From Anthopleura xanthogrammica (lineage: Eukaryota > Cnidaria > Anthozoa > Actiniaria > Actiniidae), in contig OZ025206.1 of assembly GCA_964019055.1 (NCBI GenBank), forward strand, positions 8,995,617-9,059,616: DNA of 64,000 nt. The letters run 5' to 3'. The notes beneath the pieces were generated by a model. That model ran no database searches. It had not been told where the DNA came from and saw only the letters and a program-made list of their open reading frames with translations. Position 1 is the stretch's first letter; the number at the start of each line of letters is the position of its first letter. The translations under genes and the position numbers were made by a program. Of this stretch, positions 56,601 to 63,824 are shown one piece after another.

Positions 56601-59600
56601 TTATTAAAACAGTGACCATAAGGAAAGAAGGCACATAAAACAACAAAAATTATTAACTAGTCGTTGCATATTGCAAGTGAATTGCTGCGAATATGCATAT
56701 AATGACATATAATGCTCATATACTTTAAGCTCTGAATATCTGGTAAGTTTAGTGCTGATTTGAAAAGATATAAAAAAAATTCTAAAAACATTTTACTTAG
56801 TAGGGATATTGAAGGAAGGTCACTTACCGCCACTCGTATTATTATTTGATTCGGACTTTTTCAATAGTATCTTGGAAGGAACTAGGCCAAGTTTATTAGC
56901 GGTACTAGTACACACGTACATCCAGTTTTTATCATCTTTCTTGTTAGATACCAGGTAGACTATTTCTCCCTTTTTGATTGACAATTGGTTTTTATCTTTG
57001 CCCTTGAAATCCTCTGTCACAATGTACCTATCTCGGTCTCTCTGTGGAAAAGTACCAAATAGACTCTTAATAACAATACCTTTCTCGGATTGGGCAAGAA
57101 AGGCATCGATAAGTAATTCCCAAGTGAAACTCAGGTTCTTCTAGGTAGGTCAACCCTGCTACCAAATATGACGGATGGGGAGAGACGACATTGTAAATCA
57201 TTGTATAGTATATATAATTTAGATAAAAGTGTTAGACGAAAATAAAATTCTGAAAATATATCATTCATTTAAAAAAATGGTTTTATAGGCTAAGAAAGTT
57301 TGGTAAATAATACGAGCTAACAGGAAAATCAAGCAAAAACACAGTGTATTTTTTTCGCAAGCGTTTGTTTTTAACTCGTGGATACACAACCTATTTCTGA
57401 ATTATTCTACAATGTATTATGCATACTCAGACCTCAAGTCTACTATTATGCATACTACTTACCGTCGACTGTGAGGGGAAGGGTGAAGTGAGTTCGTCTA
57501 GTGATTTTGCTGTCTCCAGATCTACTAGATGCATATGTTTGACAAGTGATGATACCGCTCCTTGGTTTTGTGGTATGGCTGGGCTACTACCAGACTATTC
57601 ATGAAAAAATACATCAATACATTAGACGCAAAGAGTGCATTTGTAATCATATGATAATCTGTTAAACCAATCACATGACGTTTGTCATATTGCTGGGAAA
57701 AAAACAAGATGTCTATATAATATGATTCCACAGTCAAACGCAACACGACTTGCAAATACACCAAATAAATAAATGCTGAACCTACCCCTGGTTGTCTAAT
57801 AAGCGAACCAGTATCAGGAAAACTGAATGCTCGATGATTTAAGGCTGGATTAGAAGATGAAGTAGTGGTAGTAGTAGTTGATCCTGGAGTCACCTGACCT
57901 TTTGTCGTTACAGGCCCAATAGGAAAGGCAGGGACTGGCTCGTTTTTCTTACGTTCCATTTGGTTTTGATACTCGATTGGTCTCTCCAAGGCTGTTGAAT
58001 TAAGGTAGCACTATAAGCGAAAAGAAAAGAAAAGGGTCCTCCTACCAAACACCAAAGAACATTTTATATTTTATTGTTGTTGTTAATGGTTACAATTGTT
58101 TTAATTGTTTTATATACTTAGTTTGATAATTAAATTTGCCAAATGAATTTATGCAGCTTGCAATAAGAAAAAACCTTTACAAAGCAAAACATTGCTGCAG
58201 TTATACCACTATGCTCGATTGACAAGACCAATTTATGCTAAAAGTTCAGTTTTGCACTAGTTTATTCTTACTCTGCTTGACCGAGGTTTCCGGTTCTCTC
58301 CTCTATGGTAAGGAAAGGAAATCTCGGCAGTTCTGCTTGATGCCGCCCAAAACTTTTTTCTTCTCGTAGAGGAGAAAAAGAGGAAACCTCTGCCAAGTAT
58401 AGTAGTTAAGGTGGCTCTGTTTTTCAGTAGCGATACCTTTCGCGTTTGAAAAAATATTATGCGTCCTAGGCATAAAACTGCGCGAAAGTATCCTACTGGA
58501 AACCTGGGTCGAGCCACCTTATCTCGGTTTTGCTTTGAAAATATTTTATAACTTCAATTTAGTAGTAGTATTTTAGGATTAAATCTAAATAATGCTTTTA
58601 TGTTTATATAAAGTTTATACGTAGAGATGGTATTTATATCGATTATTATGAGATAATCTTTTTAGGGTTCAAACCTTCATTCCATTCTTTAACAGCTTGA
58701 CGAACCTCTTCCGGTATTGCTGTATTTATTGGTAGAACAAGAAAACTTTGTTATCAAGTTATTATCGCTGTCTCATAAGGTAACCTTCGGTTTTAAGATA
58801 CTCATTCAAGATTATACTTCGCCTAAACAAACGGTTCATTATTATGTTGTTATACGTTGGCTTGAAACTGGTTGCATTATAGAGTGGATAAATAGACCCC
58901 TTGCAGCACGTCGGAATGCAGCCCAATTTGGAAGGCAAAACAATGGGTTCCAATTCTCAGGAGATTGAAATTCTTTTGTTTTGTCCTCCAAATTGAGCTG
59001 ACGTCACGTGAAAAGGGTCTTTAGAAATAAATAAAATTTGGGATTTTTTATAAACTATGCACTGGTAAGATTGAAAATGTTTTTAAAAAATATATTAACT
59101 GGCACTGTTTAAATTGCACTCGCATTCCAATAGGTTATATTCACAATAGACGCCAAGATAGTTTTCACATTGTATATTGTAAAGAAAATTAGCTATGGGT
59201 CTTTCATGGGGGGGGGGGGGCTAACATTGGAAGAACAGACCATTTTTAACTCGTGGATACGCGAAACGTAGAAACGAGTTATGGTGAGGGGTCTGAATAT
59301 GCAAAATGAAATATGTTGGCGATAACGAAAGCGGTTTAAAATGTAGAGTCTCGTGCAAAAAAATTGGCTTTGGTCCAGTTTAAATTCAAAACCTTTGTGG
59401 TTCCTTAATAAAATTTTGAATGAAACACACATCGTGGGCACATATCAAAAGTTCTAAAAAGAAGATAGTCACCTTAATTAAATGATTTGTCTCTTTTTAC
59501 TGTTTCAAATTAGTTTTGACTGAGAGCATGACAATAGGGACATATTTCAAAAGGGAGGGTTCAGTTTCTTGATTAAGAGTCATTTCACCTCCCTGGACGG

Positions 59601-62600
59601 TGACCCAGATTACTTACCCATAGCAAAAGCATTTTGTGATTCGAGAAGATTATTGAGAACATTAACCCAGTCGTTCTTGGCTTCTTCTGAGCTGGCAGCC
59701 ATGATAAAGATCTCGGACTCATTTCCTTCGCTTGTCCAAATAGCAAACTTACAAGGATCATCATCGACTCCATCAGTATGACCCATATGATTGGTCTAGG
59801 GAAGATTAAAACTATTAAATATGCTGCTGGGATAGAAATTTCTGTAATATTCTAGTAGATGGCAAAGGGAAGTTTTACATTGCACTCAGTGTAAAATTCA
59901 ATACTGTCTATAATTCAATACTGTCAGCATTGATTCTACATGAAGTAAATAGTAAAATGGTAAAATATATATTGTTTTGATTTTTATGTTGCATCATCCT
60001 ACTTCCAATCTGTTAATGACTTTGACATACAGTTAACAACATATCTAAATTTTAGTTTCGCCGCTGTACCTTAATACTGTGTCTATAAATGTACACTGTC
60101 CAGTCCTTCTTCCTCTCAAAAGGTTCGCTAAAAATCACAAGTTGTTCAAAAAGGAACACACGTCTCTTGACAACCTTGGATTTGTTTTTGACGTCTGCCA
60201 CAAGGAGTGTGTCCTGCATAAATCACAATGAATTGATTCAGTTGGTCTGTGATAAATTTATGGATTCACAAGAAAATGAACTAAGAGAAGGAATTTCCGT
60301 GCCCCATTGTGAGCACTGTTTGATGCTAATTTTAGAGTCGATACTAAAAAATATCATCCATTGATATCATTCATTTTTTTTTGCAGGCGCTCCACGCTGC
60401 CGTTTGCTAATGTTTTTCTCATTTCAATCTGCCCTGAAGATGACCACCGGCATGAAAGCTTTGCAAAATAAATGCAAACAAAAAAAACCCAGGAAGTTAA
60501 AATAATTGCTATTTCAATCTCCTGTCGCCTTACATTTATTTTAACAAGCTTTTGACCGACACGTTCATCTTCAGGGCAGATTCGAAATAAGAGAAATACA
60601 AGAAAACGTGAGCAAACACTGAGCGTAGTAGTGCAGTAAATGCGCGTGCAGAAAAGTAAACTATAAAATACTTAAAATGTATTGGATTCAATTGTCAATA
60701 GTTTTCAGGTAGAAAAAAGTGCTTGAACATAGGGTCGGCCATAAAAAATCACGACGGACTGTGATTGGTTAGAAAATGTAATGCCGCTCAGCTGGTAAAT
60801 ACGAGAGATTCCTTCTCTTAGGCCCAGTTCAAGCGTCAATCTTCTCATGAGCCGAACCTAACGGCATCAAAGTAGACCGCCTTCTTATCCATTGTTTTCA
60901 GTGCGTTCGACTCATGAGAAGATCGACGTTTGACCGGGCCTTACTTCATTTTCTCTTGATGAATTACAAAAAAATATATGTATCCTTATTCTAATACAAC
61001 ATTACAACATTTACCTGCATTATGAGATTGCCTTGAGCGGTTATTTTGCCCTGGAAATACAAGAACAAAGGTTAGTGTGCCCGGGACAGCGGAACCTGTA
61101 CCATACTATTTTAGTCGAAGGTCAACATAAAAGAAATACTTTTCTTACCGTGTATCCTTCAAGCATTCCAACATTCATCATATCATTAGCTTTCTTAGGA
61201 ACCACATGCATTAAGTGAAGGGCTTTCTAAAATTAAAAAAATGTCACAAAAATAAAGACGTTGTTACTGAAAACAAAGCAGTGTGTGTGTTTGGAAGCAA
61301 ATAATAAATGGTTAAATGGGAACCCAATCTCTGAACAGTGCACTTAATACATTTCCGATGGTTTAGAGTGGTATGTCCTCTTATTTACCGCGATATGACG
61401 TCAAAAATTGGTCAAAATGTTATGTACTCACGAGGCGTAGCCGAGTGGGTACATAACTAATTTTGACCAACTTTTGACGTTATATCGTGGTAAATAAGGA
61501 CATACCACGCAAAACTATCGGAAATTTGTATTTTACCATAACAAAGTCAAATAAAAGAACCAAAAACGAAGAAAAAGTTTGAAAGAAAGAACCATTTGAA
61601 GCGCGCGCTTGCTCCATGGGCGAGCGATTCGTCATCCTATCAGTATGTCCTCTTATTTACCACGACTCTCGACCAATCAGCGCGCGAGAAATTTCACAGT
61701 TATGGTAAAATACTTTTTTGTTGCTGAGATATTCAATATAAAAATTAAATGACTAGGTGTACTTTTAGAGAAAGTTAATTCCAGTACTGTAAAACAATTT
61801 CTATTCTTGTAACAAAAAACTAAACAATTCTGTACAATTGTTAAATAGTCATACCTTGAGTTCAACAACATCTAGTCCAGCTCTCTCAGTATATCTAACA
61901 AAATCTCTCAACAGCAACTGATATTTCATTATACGTTGAACAGGTTTAATGAGGTAATCCTCGATGGAAAACCTGTGACTAAGTTGTTCTTTCATATCCT
62001 AAAACAAAGAAATATAGCTTTTCATCAGTATAATAGGAAAAACTTTTAATAGCAAGGGTGGATCCAGGGGATATTGGTTGACTAGTCATCTCCCTTATAG
62101 TTAAATATAATAAGAATAAAAGATAAGATAAGACCAAAATAGACACTATGTAATGCCTTGCTAGGTACCAGTCACCCCCCTTGAAATCATTCTGGATCCG
62201 CCACTTAATAGTGACAACAATATATTCGTTCTTCGCTTCCACTATTTAAAACAATAAAGCATTTCATGATACGAAAACATGTTTAAACAATAAAACGACT
62301 GAAAAAAGCGGTTTTAAAAAGACTCGGTCAACTTACGGCAAAGTAGTTATCCTTGAATTCATGAACGAGTGCTGTAGACTTGGGCTTGTTTTGACAATAG
62401 ATGACATACATTTGTAGCCTCCGCTCCTATCAACAAACATAGTAAGACAATGATGAGACTCTTTATTCACCACTTTCACATCCTTTCAAAAATTCGTCAA
62501 TATACGCCAGGTCAGACTTTTCAATGTATATCTAATAATAAATTGGCGTTATCGACTTTTTTAGAGAGTTTAGAGAAGTGAATGACTTGTTTTCTGGATG

Positions 62601-63498
62601 CCTGCATGGCCATCAAAACATTCAACTTTTAGGGTGGTTTGTTTCAAATAATTACTGTGCTATTAATAAGTCTTAATACTCACAGCCTTCAAAAACACAG
62701 AGGCAAGTTTCTCTGGGGCATCTTCACATTTTTCCAGTTCTTTACAAAACACTCTGCCGAGAAAATTTAAAAAAAAATTTTAATTAAATTCAGAACTGAG
62801 TTAATCCCTAGTTTCTAAAAATGACAATAAAACTTGAAAATCTTACGTTTTGTGCCACTCGTAGATTTGCTTTATGTTTCCGAAGACAGTCCTTTCTTTG
62901 CCTCTTAGTTCGTCTGGTAAATCAGGTTTATTGAACTCCGCAATGTAACCCTGTAATAGTAACGAAAGGTTTTATAAAGGCATAATTTGCATAGACGACT
63001 GCATAGACACATTTTATAGAACCCAGCGCGGTTGTTACAGATTTCTTACCTACTTCTGGAAATGTATGAAAATTTTCACGATATCTTCAATTAAATTGAT
63101 ATTTCCCCTAATACCAATACTTAGTGATGTGCATATCTTTTCAGGTATCTTTCGGGTTATGGCGATTTGTTGGAAAAACGATGATAAAATGTAAAGAAAA
63201 TTGAGAGTGGAGTACTAATCTCCTATACATTTATTGTGGATTTTGAGATATATGTCATTCGGAGGGGAGGGGGGTGGGCCAATGGTGCCGGTGACATCTA
63301 TATTTAGAATACCCGCGCTGCGCTATTCTTTTACATATTTATGAATCCTTTTACTATGTAAGTTTTTCTGTTTCTATATCAGGAAGTGAACGAAGCAGTA
63401 GCCTAAGTTCAGTATGGTAAGTTTTACTTACATCAACGGCTTCTCCCAGACTAACAACGTAGTCCTGCTCAGTTTGAATGAGTTCCTTCAAGACAAAT
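35089..63498 (-). CDS. Trio/Kalirin-type RhoGEF-kinase, C-terminal part (28 exons)
   Basis: Exons in order on the minus strand: 63498-63432, 62950-62847, 62753-62684, 62426-62337, 61998-61855, 61226-61149, 61050-61015, 60213-60070, 59795-59618, 58719-58675, 57991-57786, 57594-57463, 57041-56828, 56572-56539, 55602-55564, 53398-53354, 52568-52415, 52257-52230, 50793-50512, 49762-49463, 44594-44498, 40308-39969, 39565-39442, 39364-39316, 38013-37987, 36759-36607, 35338-35293, 35178-35089. All have AG/GT borders and compatible phases; together about 1,105 codons. The order DH-PH-SH3-Ig-FN3-kinase matches the second half of Trio/Kalirin (obscurin differs in order). The protein would activate Rho-family GTPases at the membrane or cytoskeleton. 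The first GEF unit, spectrin repeats and promoter lie beyond 64000. Confidence 0.9.
35293..35338 (-). CDS. 46-nt exon: kinase subdomain XI
   Basis: [15 protein letters not shown], matching the R-x-x-x-x-x-x-L-x-x-x-W-I end pattern of kinase domains. Phase 2-0, donor GTGAGT. Confidence 0.85.
35405..35775. mobile_element. Long palindrome, about 145-bp arms, in a kinase intron
   Basis: The left arm (GACCGTGACACAATCGATTT, CGCTGCTCGTGTTATCC, TGATCACGTGATGCACTTTT) is mirrored by CATCACGTGATCACATTTAGG, CACGAGCAGCGTTTC and TTGTGTCACTGAGTTC. TCACGTG E-box-like sites repeat in each arm. MITE-like, ends 67 bp upstream of an exon. Confidence 0.88.
35776..36606 (-). other. Intron sequence
   Basis: AT-rich, no ORF or repeat recognised. 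Confidence 0.6.
36607..36759 (-). CDS. Exon: kinase C-lobe
   Basis: [20 protein letters not shown], then [20 protein letters not shown], homologous to subdomains IX-XI of Trio/Kalirin kinases. Confidence 0.93.
37090..37661. mobile_element. TIR element with a related copy at the window end
   Basis: The left arm GTATAACACTATGGCACAG ... TCAGAGATAGATAGGTTTAA is mirrored by AAACCTATATATCTCTGA ... TGTGCAATCGTATTATAC. Its interior (AATTATTCGCATTTC to CATTGAGCTAAAG) recurs at 63825-64000. Confidence 0.85.
37698..37965. mobile_element. TIR element beside the 27-nt exon
   Basis: Arms of about 78 bp: ATCAAGAGTTCCGCGCTGC, TGCGCATGCTCAAGGGATC, AAAAAGTGGGATAAT, mirrored at 37885-37965. It ends about 22 bp from the exon's donor, on its intronic side. 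Confidence 0.88.
37987..38013 (-). CDS. 27-nt microexon: kinase helix F
   Basis: SIGVVTYI, flanked by split codons giving [10 protein letters not shown]. It exactly fills the gap between MDMW and LSGISPF. Acceptor TTATAG after a T tract, donor GTAAGT. Confidence 0.88.
38014..39315 (-). other. Intron with inverted GGGCTACCTGTG motifs
   Basis: TTGGGCTACCTGTG near 38195 and CACAGGTAGCCC near 38580 match the ends of the 39669 element in the opposite sense, so fragments of that family may border this stretch. Otherwise nothing recognised. Confidence 0.5.
39316..39364 (-). CDS. 49-nt exon: kinase APE motif
   Basis: [17 protein letters not shown]. Phase 1-2, donor GTAAGT. Confidence 0.92.
39442..39565 (-). 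CDS. Exon: kinase DFG segment
   Basis: PQNFLLDGG, then [15 protein letters not shown] and the activation loop to GSPEFS. DFG intact. Confidence 0.95.
39669..39894. mobile_element. TIR element, CACAGGTAGCCC ends
   Basis: CACAGGTAGCCCAAGCTATGG and its complement at the right end. Inner arms AGAAAGTATGGCAGATCAAA and TTGATCTGCCATACTTTCT also pair. Flanked by GGGGGGT on both sides, a likely 6-7-bp duplication. A CT/TA microsatellite distorts the right arm. Confidence 0.87.
39969..40308 (-). CDS. Exon: kinase N-lobe to catalytic loop
   Basis: [20 protein letters not shown], the ATP-anchoring Lys in AAKLIKK, the helix-C Glu in [17 protein letters not shown], and the catalytic loop starting VHLDLK. 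Arg of HRD is Leu (HLD), as remembered for Trio-family kinases. Confidence 0.95.
40309..40790 (-). other. Intron sequence
   Basis: AT-rich. An A-rich stretch (AAATAAATAAATAAATAAAA, about 40730-40755) may be the 3' tail of the adjoining LINE relic. Confidence 0.5.
40790..42640 (-). pseudogene. LINE RT relic in the intron before the kinase core
   Basis: Disconnected minus frames form one RT: 42636-42394 (pre-RT linker), 41957-41685 ([36 protein letters not shown]), 41660-41406 ([24 protein letters not shown]) and 41273-41073 ([27 protein letters not shown]). The catalytic ADD is AYD here. Several frameshifts. A different LINE group from the L2/CR1-like copies at 10-28 kb. Confidence 0.85.
42801..43114. 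mobile_element. TIR element inserted in the LINE relic
   Basis: TTGGGGTGCTTTCCATTTGT CCAG-type left end against CTGGACAAATGGAAAGCACCC at the right. The interior has paired ACCGGT/GGAACT words. Confidence 0.8.
43133..43300 (+). mobile_element. tRNA-derived SINE (plus copy)
   Basis: The head has A-box-like GGCCGGTAGTGGTTTACTGC and B-box-like GGGTTGGAGTC. The body holds TTCTCTCCTGTGCC, then AGGGTTTTCTCCGGGTTCTC, a block shared with the minus copy at 44935-45092. Confidence 0.65.
43859..43886. repeat. CT dinucleotide microsatellite
   Basis: About 14 uninterrupted TC units. Confidence 0.95.
43958..44102. mobile_element. C-tract TIR element
   Basis: TIRs CAGGGACCGCGG and CCGCGGTCCCTG flanked by AGATT (43953-43957, 44103-44107). 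Two internal C runs of about 19-20 bases. No coding capacity. Confidence 0.9.
44221..44330. mobile_element. Palindromic element, CGTCGGAATGCAG family
   Basis: CAGCTCAATTTGGAGGACAA mirrored by CTCCAAATTGAGCTGCTTTG, then ACGTCACGTG. Intronic, diverged. Confidence 0.8.
44498..44594 (-). CDS. Exon: kinase entry
   Basis: [14 protein letters not shown], then [11 protein letters not shown] leading into the glycine loop (G-R-G-R-Y) completed by the next exon. Phase 1-2. Confidence 0.9.
44595..44934 (-). other. Intron sequence with a dispersed 60-bp word
   Basis: CTACAGAGTAGCTATTTGTC to TTTAGAAGTTGATTT (about 44880-44940) recurs near 51148-51205. Otherwise AT-rich. Confidence 0.6.
44935..45092 (-). 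mobile_element. tRNA-derived SINE (minus copy)
   Basis: On the minus strand: GGGTGGCGTAGCGTTGAGAG (A box), ACCCGGGTTTGAGTCCCGCC (B box), then GTTGCTCTCCTGTGC and AGGGTTTTTCTTCGG. Confidence 0.75.
45093..46883 (-). other. Intron sequence
   Basis: No exon recognised. A T tract near 45522-45541 and a C tract near 46339-46354. A 72-codon plus frame at 46707 has no domain. Confidence 0.6.
46884..47212. mobile_element. Inverted repeat element, about 110-bp arms
   Basis: CACTCGAAGCATGAACAC, ATTTTTCATAACTATCCAATC and GGCTTCATCCAATCACAACA are mirrored by TGTTGTGATTGGATGACGCC, GATTGGATAGTTATGAAAAA and CATGGTTCGAGTATCC. Confidence 0.82.
47530..47607. repeat. CAA trinucleotide microsatellite
   Basis: About 26 AAC/CAA units. 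An asparagine-run frame across it is an artefact. Confidence 0.97.
47608..49462 (-). other. Intron sequence
   Basis: AT-rich, no exon or element recognised. A CA-rich stretch near 49400-49450. Confidence 0.6.
49463..49762 (-). CDS. Exon: fibronectin type III domain
   Basis: [20 protein letters not shown], then [30 protein letters not shown], the canonical FN3 strands. 300 bp, phase 1-1. Confidence 0.95.
49763..50216 (-). other. Intron sequence
   Basis: Nothing recognised. Confidence 0.6.
50217..50295. mobile_element. Small palindrome TTTCGCGACACTT
   Basis: TTTTCGCGACACTTTAGTTTCGCGATT against AATCGCAAAATTAAAGTGACGCG, with a further TGTCGCGAAAA. Probably an old MITE. Confidence 0.7.
50512..50793 (-). 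CDS. Exon: Ig (I-set) domain
   Basis: [25 protein letters not shown] (first Cys), ISWKKDT (Trp), [15 protein letters not shown] (D-x-G-x-x-x-C). A complete I-set domain in one exon of 282 bp, phase 1-1. Confidence 0.95.
50985..51090. repeat. Dispersed repeat, copy 1 (CATGAGCCGAACCTAA)
   Basis: TCATGAGCCGAACCTAATG ... GTTCGGCTCATG, with outward-complementary ends. A second copy is at 60838-60945. Confidence 0.8.
51440..51735. mobile_element. Inverted repeat element, about 100-bp arms
   Basis: ATTTTCGACTTTGTGCAATTG, AATAGGGGAGATCAAAGATTG and TTGTACATCTTGAG are mirrored by ATAAAGATGTGCAAATTCCG, CAATCTTTGATCTCGCC and TTGTGCACGAATTCGAAAAT. Confidence 0.82.
51905..52045. mobile_element. Palindromic element, CGTCGGAATGCAG family
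   Basis: ATAGACCCCACGTCGGAATG, CAGCTCAATTTGGAGGACAA and the mirrored CTCCAAATTGAGCTGCTTTG ACGTCACGTG end. Confidence 0.85.
52230..52257 (-). CDS. 28-nt microexon before Ig
   Basis: GRFQSPEED. Phase 0 to 1, acceptor CATAG, donor GTTAGT. Confidence 0.7.
52415..52568 (-). CDS. Exon: charged linker SH3-Ig
   Basis: [20 protein letters not shown], then a K-rich stretch ([13 protein letters not shown]) and [11 protein letters not shown]. Disordered, basic then serine-rich. Confidence 0.8.
52569..53353 (-). other. Intron sequence
   Basis: No exon seen. AAGGTGGCGTTATAG near 53042 looks like the end of a TIR element of the AAGGTGGCT group. Confidence 0.5.
53354..53398 (-). CDS. 45-nt microexon, phase 2-2
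   Basis: [14 protein letters not shown], with an R-x-x-S site, ending in the same TTTCTC|GTAAGT donor context as the 39-nt exon. The acceptor at 53399-53400 fits both frame and phase, but its pyrimidine tract is weak. Confidence 0.6.
53512..53996. mobile_element. TIR element, AAGGTGGCT group
   Basis: GAGGTGACTCCAACTTCATTGGGAGTGGATTTCG is mirrored by CGAAGTCCACTCCCAATTAAGTTCGAGCCACCTT. TIRs about 60 bp. Confidence 0.85.
53997..55563 (-). other. Intron sequence
   Basis: Near 54570-54750 a GCACCCCCCTCCCC stretch and a GATCCG word suggest an unplaced repeat. No exon recognised. Confidence 0.5.
55564..55602 (-). CDS. 39-nt microexon, phase 2-2
   Basis: [12 protein letters not shown], with an R-x-x-S site. 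Length is a multiple of three and both borders are phase 2, so it can be skipped without a frameshift. Donor CTC|GTAAGT. Confidence 0.7.
55848..55875. repeat. GAA trinucleotide microsatellite
   Basis: About nine AAG units. Confidence 0.95.
56073..56405. mobile_element. TIR element, AAGGTGGCT group (second copy)
   Basis: AAGGTGGGTCCAACCCAATTGG at the left, CTAAATTGGAGCCACCTTAAA at the right. The interior shares GTTTGAGCTACTACATGTGCT with the 53512 copy. Confidence 0.82.
56539..56572 (-). CDS. 34-nt microexon
   Basis: Reads [12 protein letters not shown] across the junctions. Acceptor in a T-rich context, donor GTAAGT. Enters phase 1, leaves phase 2. Confidence 0.7.
56828..57041 (-). CDS. Exon: SH3 domain
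   Basis: [20 protein letters not shown] (RT loop), [18 protein letters not shown] with the conserved Trp, and GLVPSKIL (3-10 helix Pro). The ALYDY motif is diverged to VTEDF. Binds proline-rich partners. Confidence 0.93.
57463..57594 (-). CDS. Exon: linker before SH3
   Basis: [20 protein letters not shown] then [13 protein letters not shown]. The acceptor AG|TCTGG (57595-57596) was chosen because it alone keeps phase 0 on both sides; the nearer AG at 57587 would bring a stop. Confidence 0.75.
57786..57991 (-). CDS. Exon: PH-SH3 linker with T/S tract
   Basis: [15 protein letters not shown], then a proline/threonine-rich segment with a TTTTTTSSS run, ending [13 protein letters not shown]. Probably disordered. 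The matching segment is variable in Trio-family proteins. Confidence 0.8.
57992..58406 (-). other. Intron sequence
   Basis: A hairpin around GGAAATCTCGGCAG/GAGGAAACCTCTGCC near 58310-58400. Otherwise nothing. Confidence 0.5.
58407..58522. mobile_element. Short TIR element, AAGGTGGCT group
   Basis: TTAAGGTGGCTCTGTTTTTCAGTAGCGATAC mirrored by GTATCCTACTGGAAACCTGGGTCGAGCCACCTTA. Confidence 0.8.
58675..58719 (-). CDS. 45-nt linker exon
   Basis: [14 protein letters not shown], helical linker after the PH domain. Phase 1-1, borders AG/GT (donor GTTTGA, weak). Confidence 0.75.
58890..59022. mobile_element. Palindromic element, CGTCGGAATGCAG family
   Basis: AATAGACCCCTTGCAGCACG, TCGGAATGCAGCCCAATTTG and GTCCTCCAAATTGAGCTGAC GTCACGTG. 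The best-preserved copy. Confidence 0.85.
59023..59617 (-). other. Intron sequence
   Basis: A G run at about 59210-59220. GGATACGCGAAACGTAGAAACG resembles in inverse the CGTTTCGCG-like stretch near 32475. Confidence 0.45.
59618..59795 (-). CDS. Exon: PH domain, C-terminal helix
   Basis: KFAIWTSEG, then [18 protein letters not shown] with the conserved Trp of the C-terminal PH helix. Ends in phase 1. Confidence 0.93.
60070..60213 (-). CDS. Exon: PH domain
   Basis: [20 protein letters not shown], the RRVFLFEQ beta strands of the PH fold, then [11 protein letters not shown]. Confidence 0.93.
60380..60620. repeat. Inverted copies of a CTGCCCTGAAGATGA-type end
   Basis: TCATTTCAATCTGCCCTGAAGATGA near 60420 and TTCATCTTCAGGGCAGATTCGAAATAAG near 60570 face each other. 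Such CCCTGAAGATGA...AAAGC ends are seen at retroelement termini, possibly PLE-related. Confidence 0.55.
60838..60945. repeat. Dispersed repeat, copy 2 (CATGAGCCGAACCTAA)
   Basis: CTTCTCATGAGCCGAACCTAA ... GTTCGACTCATGAGAAG. The ends are complementary over about 18 bp. Confidence 0.82.
61015..61050 (-). CDS. 36-nt exon: start of PH domain
   Basis: [12 protein letters not shown], the first PH strand (cf. G-x-L-x-x-Q). Phase 0-0, donor GTAAAT. Confidence 0.85.
61149..61226 (-). CDS. Exon: DH-PH junction
   Basis: [19 protein letters not shown], the DH end and DH-PH linker typical of Trio/Kalirin (VPK-x-x-NDMMN). Confidence 0.93.
61345..61540. mobile_element. Long palindrome, about 85-bp arms
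   Basis: ATTTCCGATGGTTT, GTGGTATGTCCTCTTATTTACC and ACGTCAAAAATTGGTCAAAAT are mirrored across GGCGTAGCC. A further half unit is at about 61640-61715. Confidence 0.85.
61855..61998 (-). CDS. Exon: DH domain, GTPase-contact helix
   Basis: [20 protein letters not shown], the most conserved DH block (CR3), which contacts the GTPase switch regions. 144 bp, phase 0-0. Confidence 0.95.
62337..62426 (-). CDS. Exon: DH domain
   Basis: [20 protein letters not shown], the central DH helix with the Y-x-x-Y-C-x-N-K signature. 90 bp, phase 0-0. Confidence 0.92.
62684..62753 (-). CDS. Exon: DH domain
   Basis: [20 protein letters not shown], the L-E-x-C pattern of Trio-family DH domains. The donor is GTGAGT. 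Confidence 0.9.
62847..62950 (-). CDS. Exon: DH domain
   Basis: [20 protein letters not shown] then [11 protein letters not shown], the helix-2 region that includes the characteristic F-x-N-I pattern. Confidence 0.9.
63055..63431 (-). other. Intron sequence
   Basis: A G-rich stretch GGAGGGGAGGGGGGTGGG near 63261-63278. No exon. Confidence 0.5.
63432..63498 (-). CDS. Exon: start of RhoGEF (DH) domain
   Basis: Encodes [20 protein letters not shown], the first conserved helix of DH domains (CR1, E-x-x-Y). Enters in phase 2, leaves in phase 0. Confidence 0.9.
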
Positions 63499-63824
63499 CT
63501 AGAATATTCAAGAAGAAGAAAGTCTTAATATAGTTGATAATAACAAACACAAAGCATATAATTCGGCAAAACCCAATCCAATGCGATTAAACTACTCTTA
63601 ATGCCCGGCAGCTTTTAATTTTCGACGACTTCTCAACTAAAACAAAGTCTTATCGATTCAAAGTATCCACTTCGATTGGATATGTATTATTGGCTTTGTA
63701 GTAATTGTTTTGATCCTGATAGTTGGAGCGGTTCAGTTTGGCCAAGCATGACATCGGCATCGTGCCAATACTCGGGGATCATGCCTCACTTATAATATAA
63801 TTATATCATAATTGCAATTATAGT
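63499..63824 (-). other. Intron upstream of the first DH exon
   Basis: Nothing recognised. Confidence 0.5.

Noticed and set aside
57583..57586. Alternative acceptor for the pre-SH3 linker exon at TAG|TAGCCC
   Set aside because: It gives an in-frame stop after the preceding phase-0 exon; AG|TCTGG at 57594 keeps the frame.
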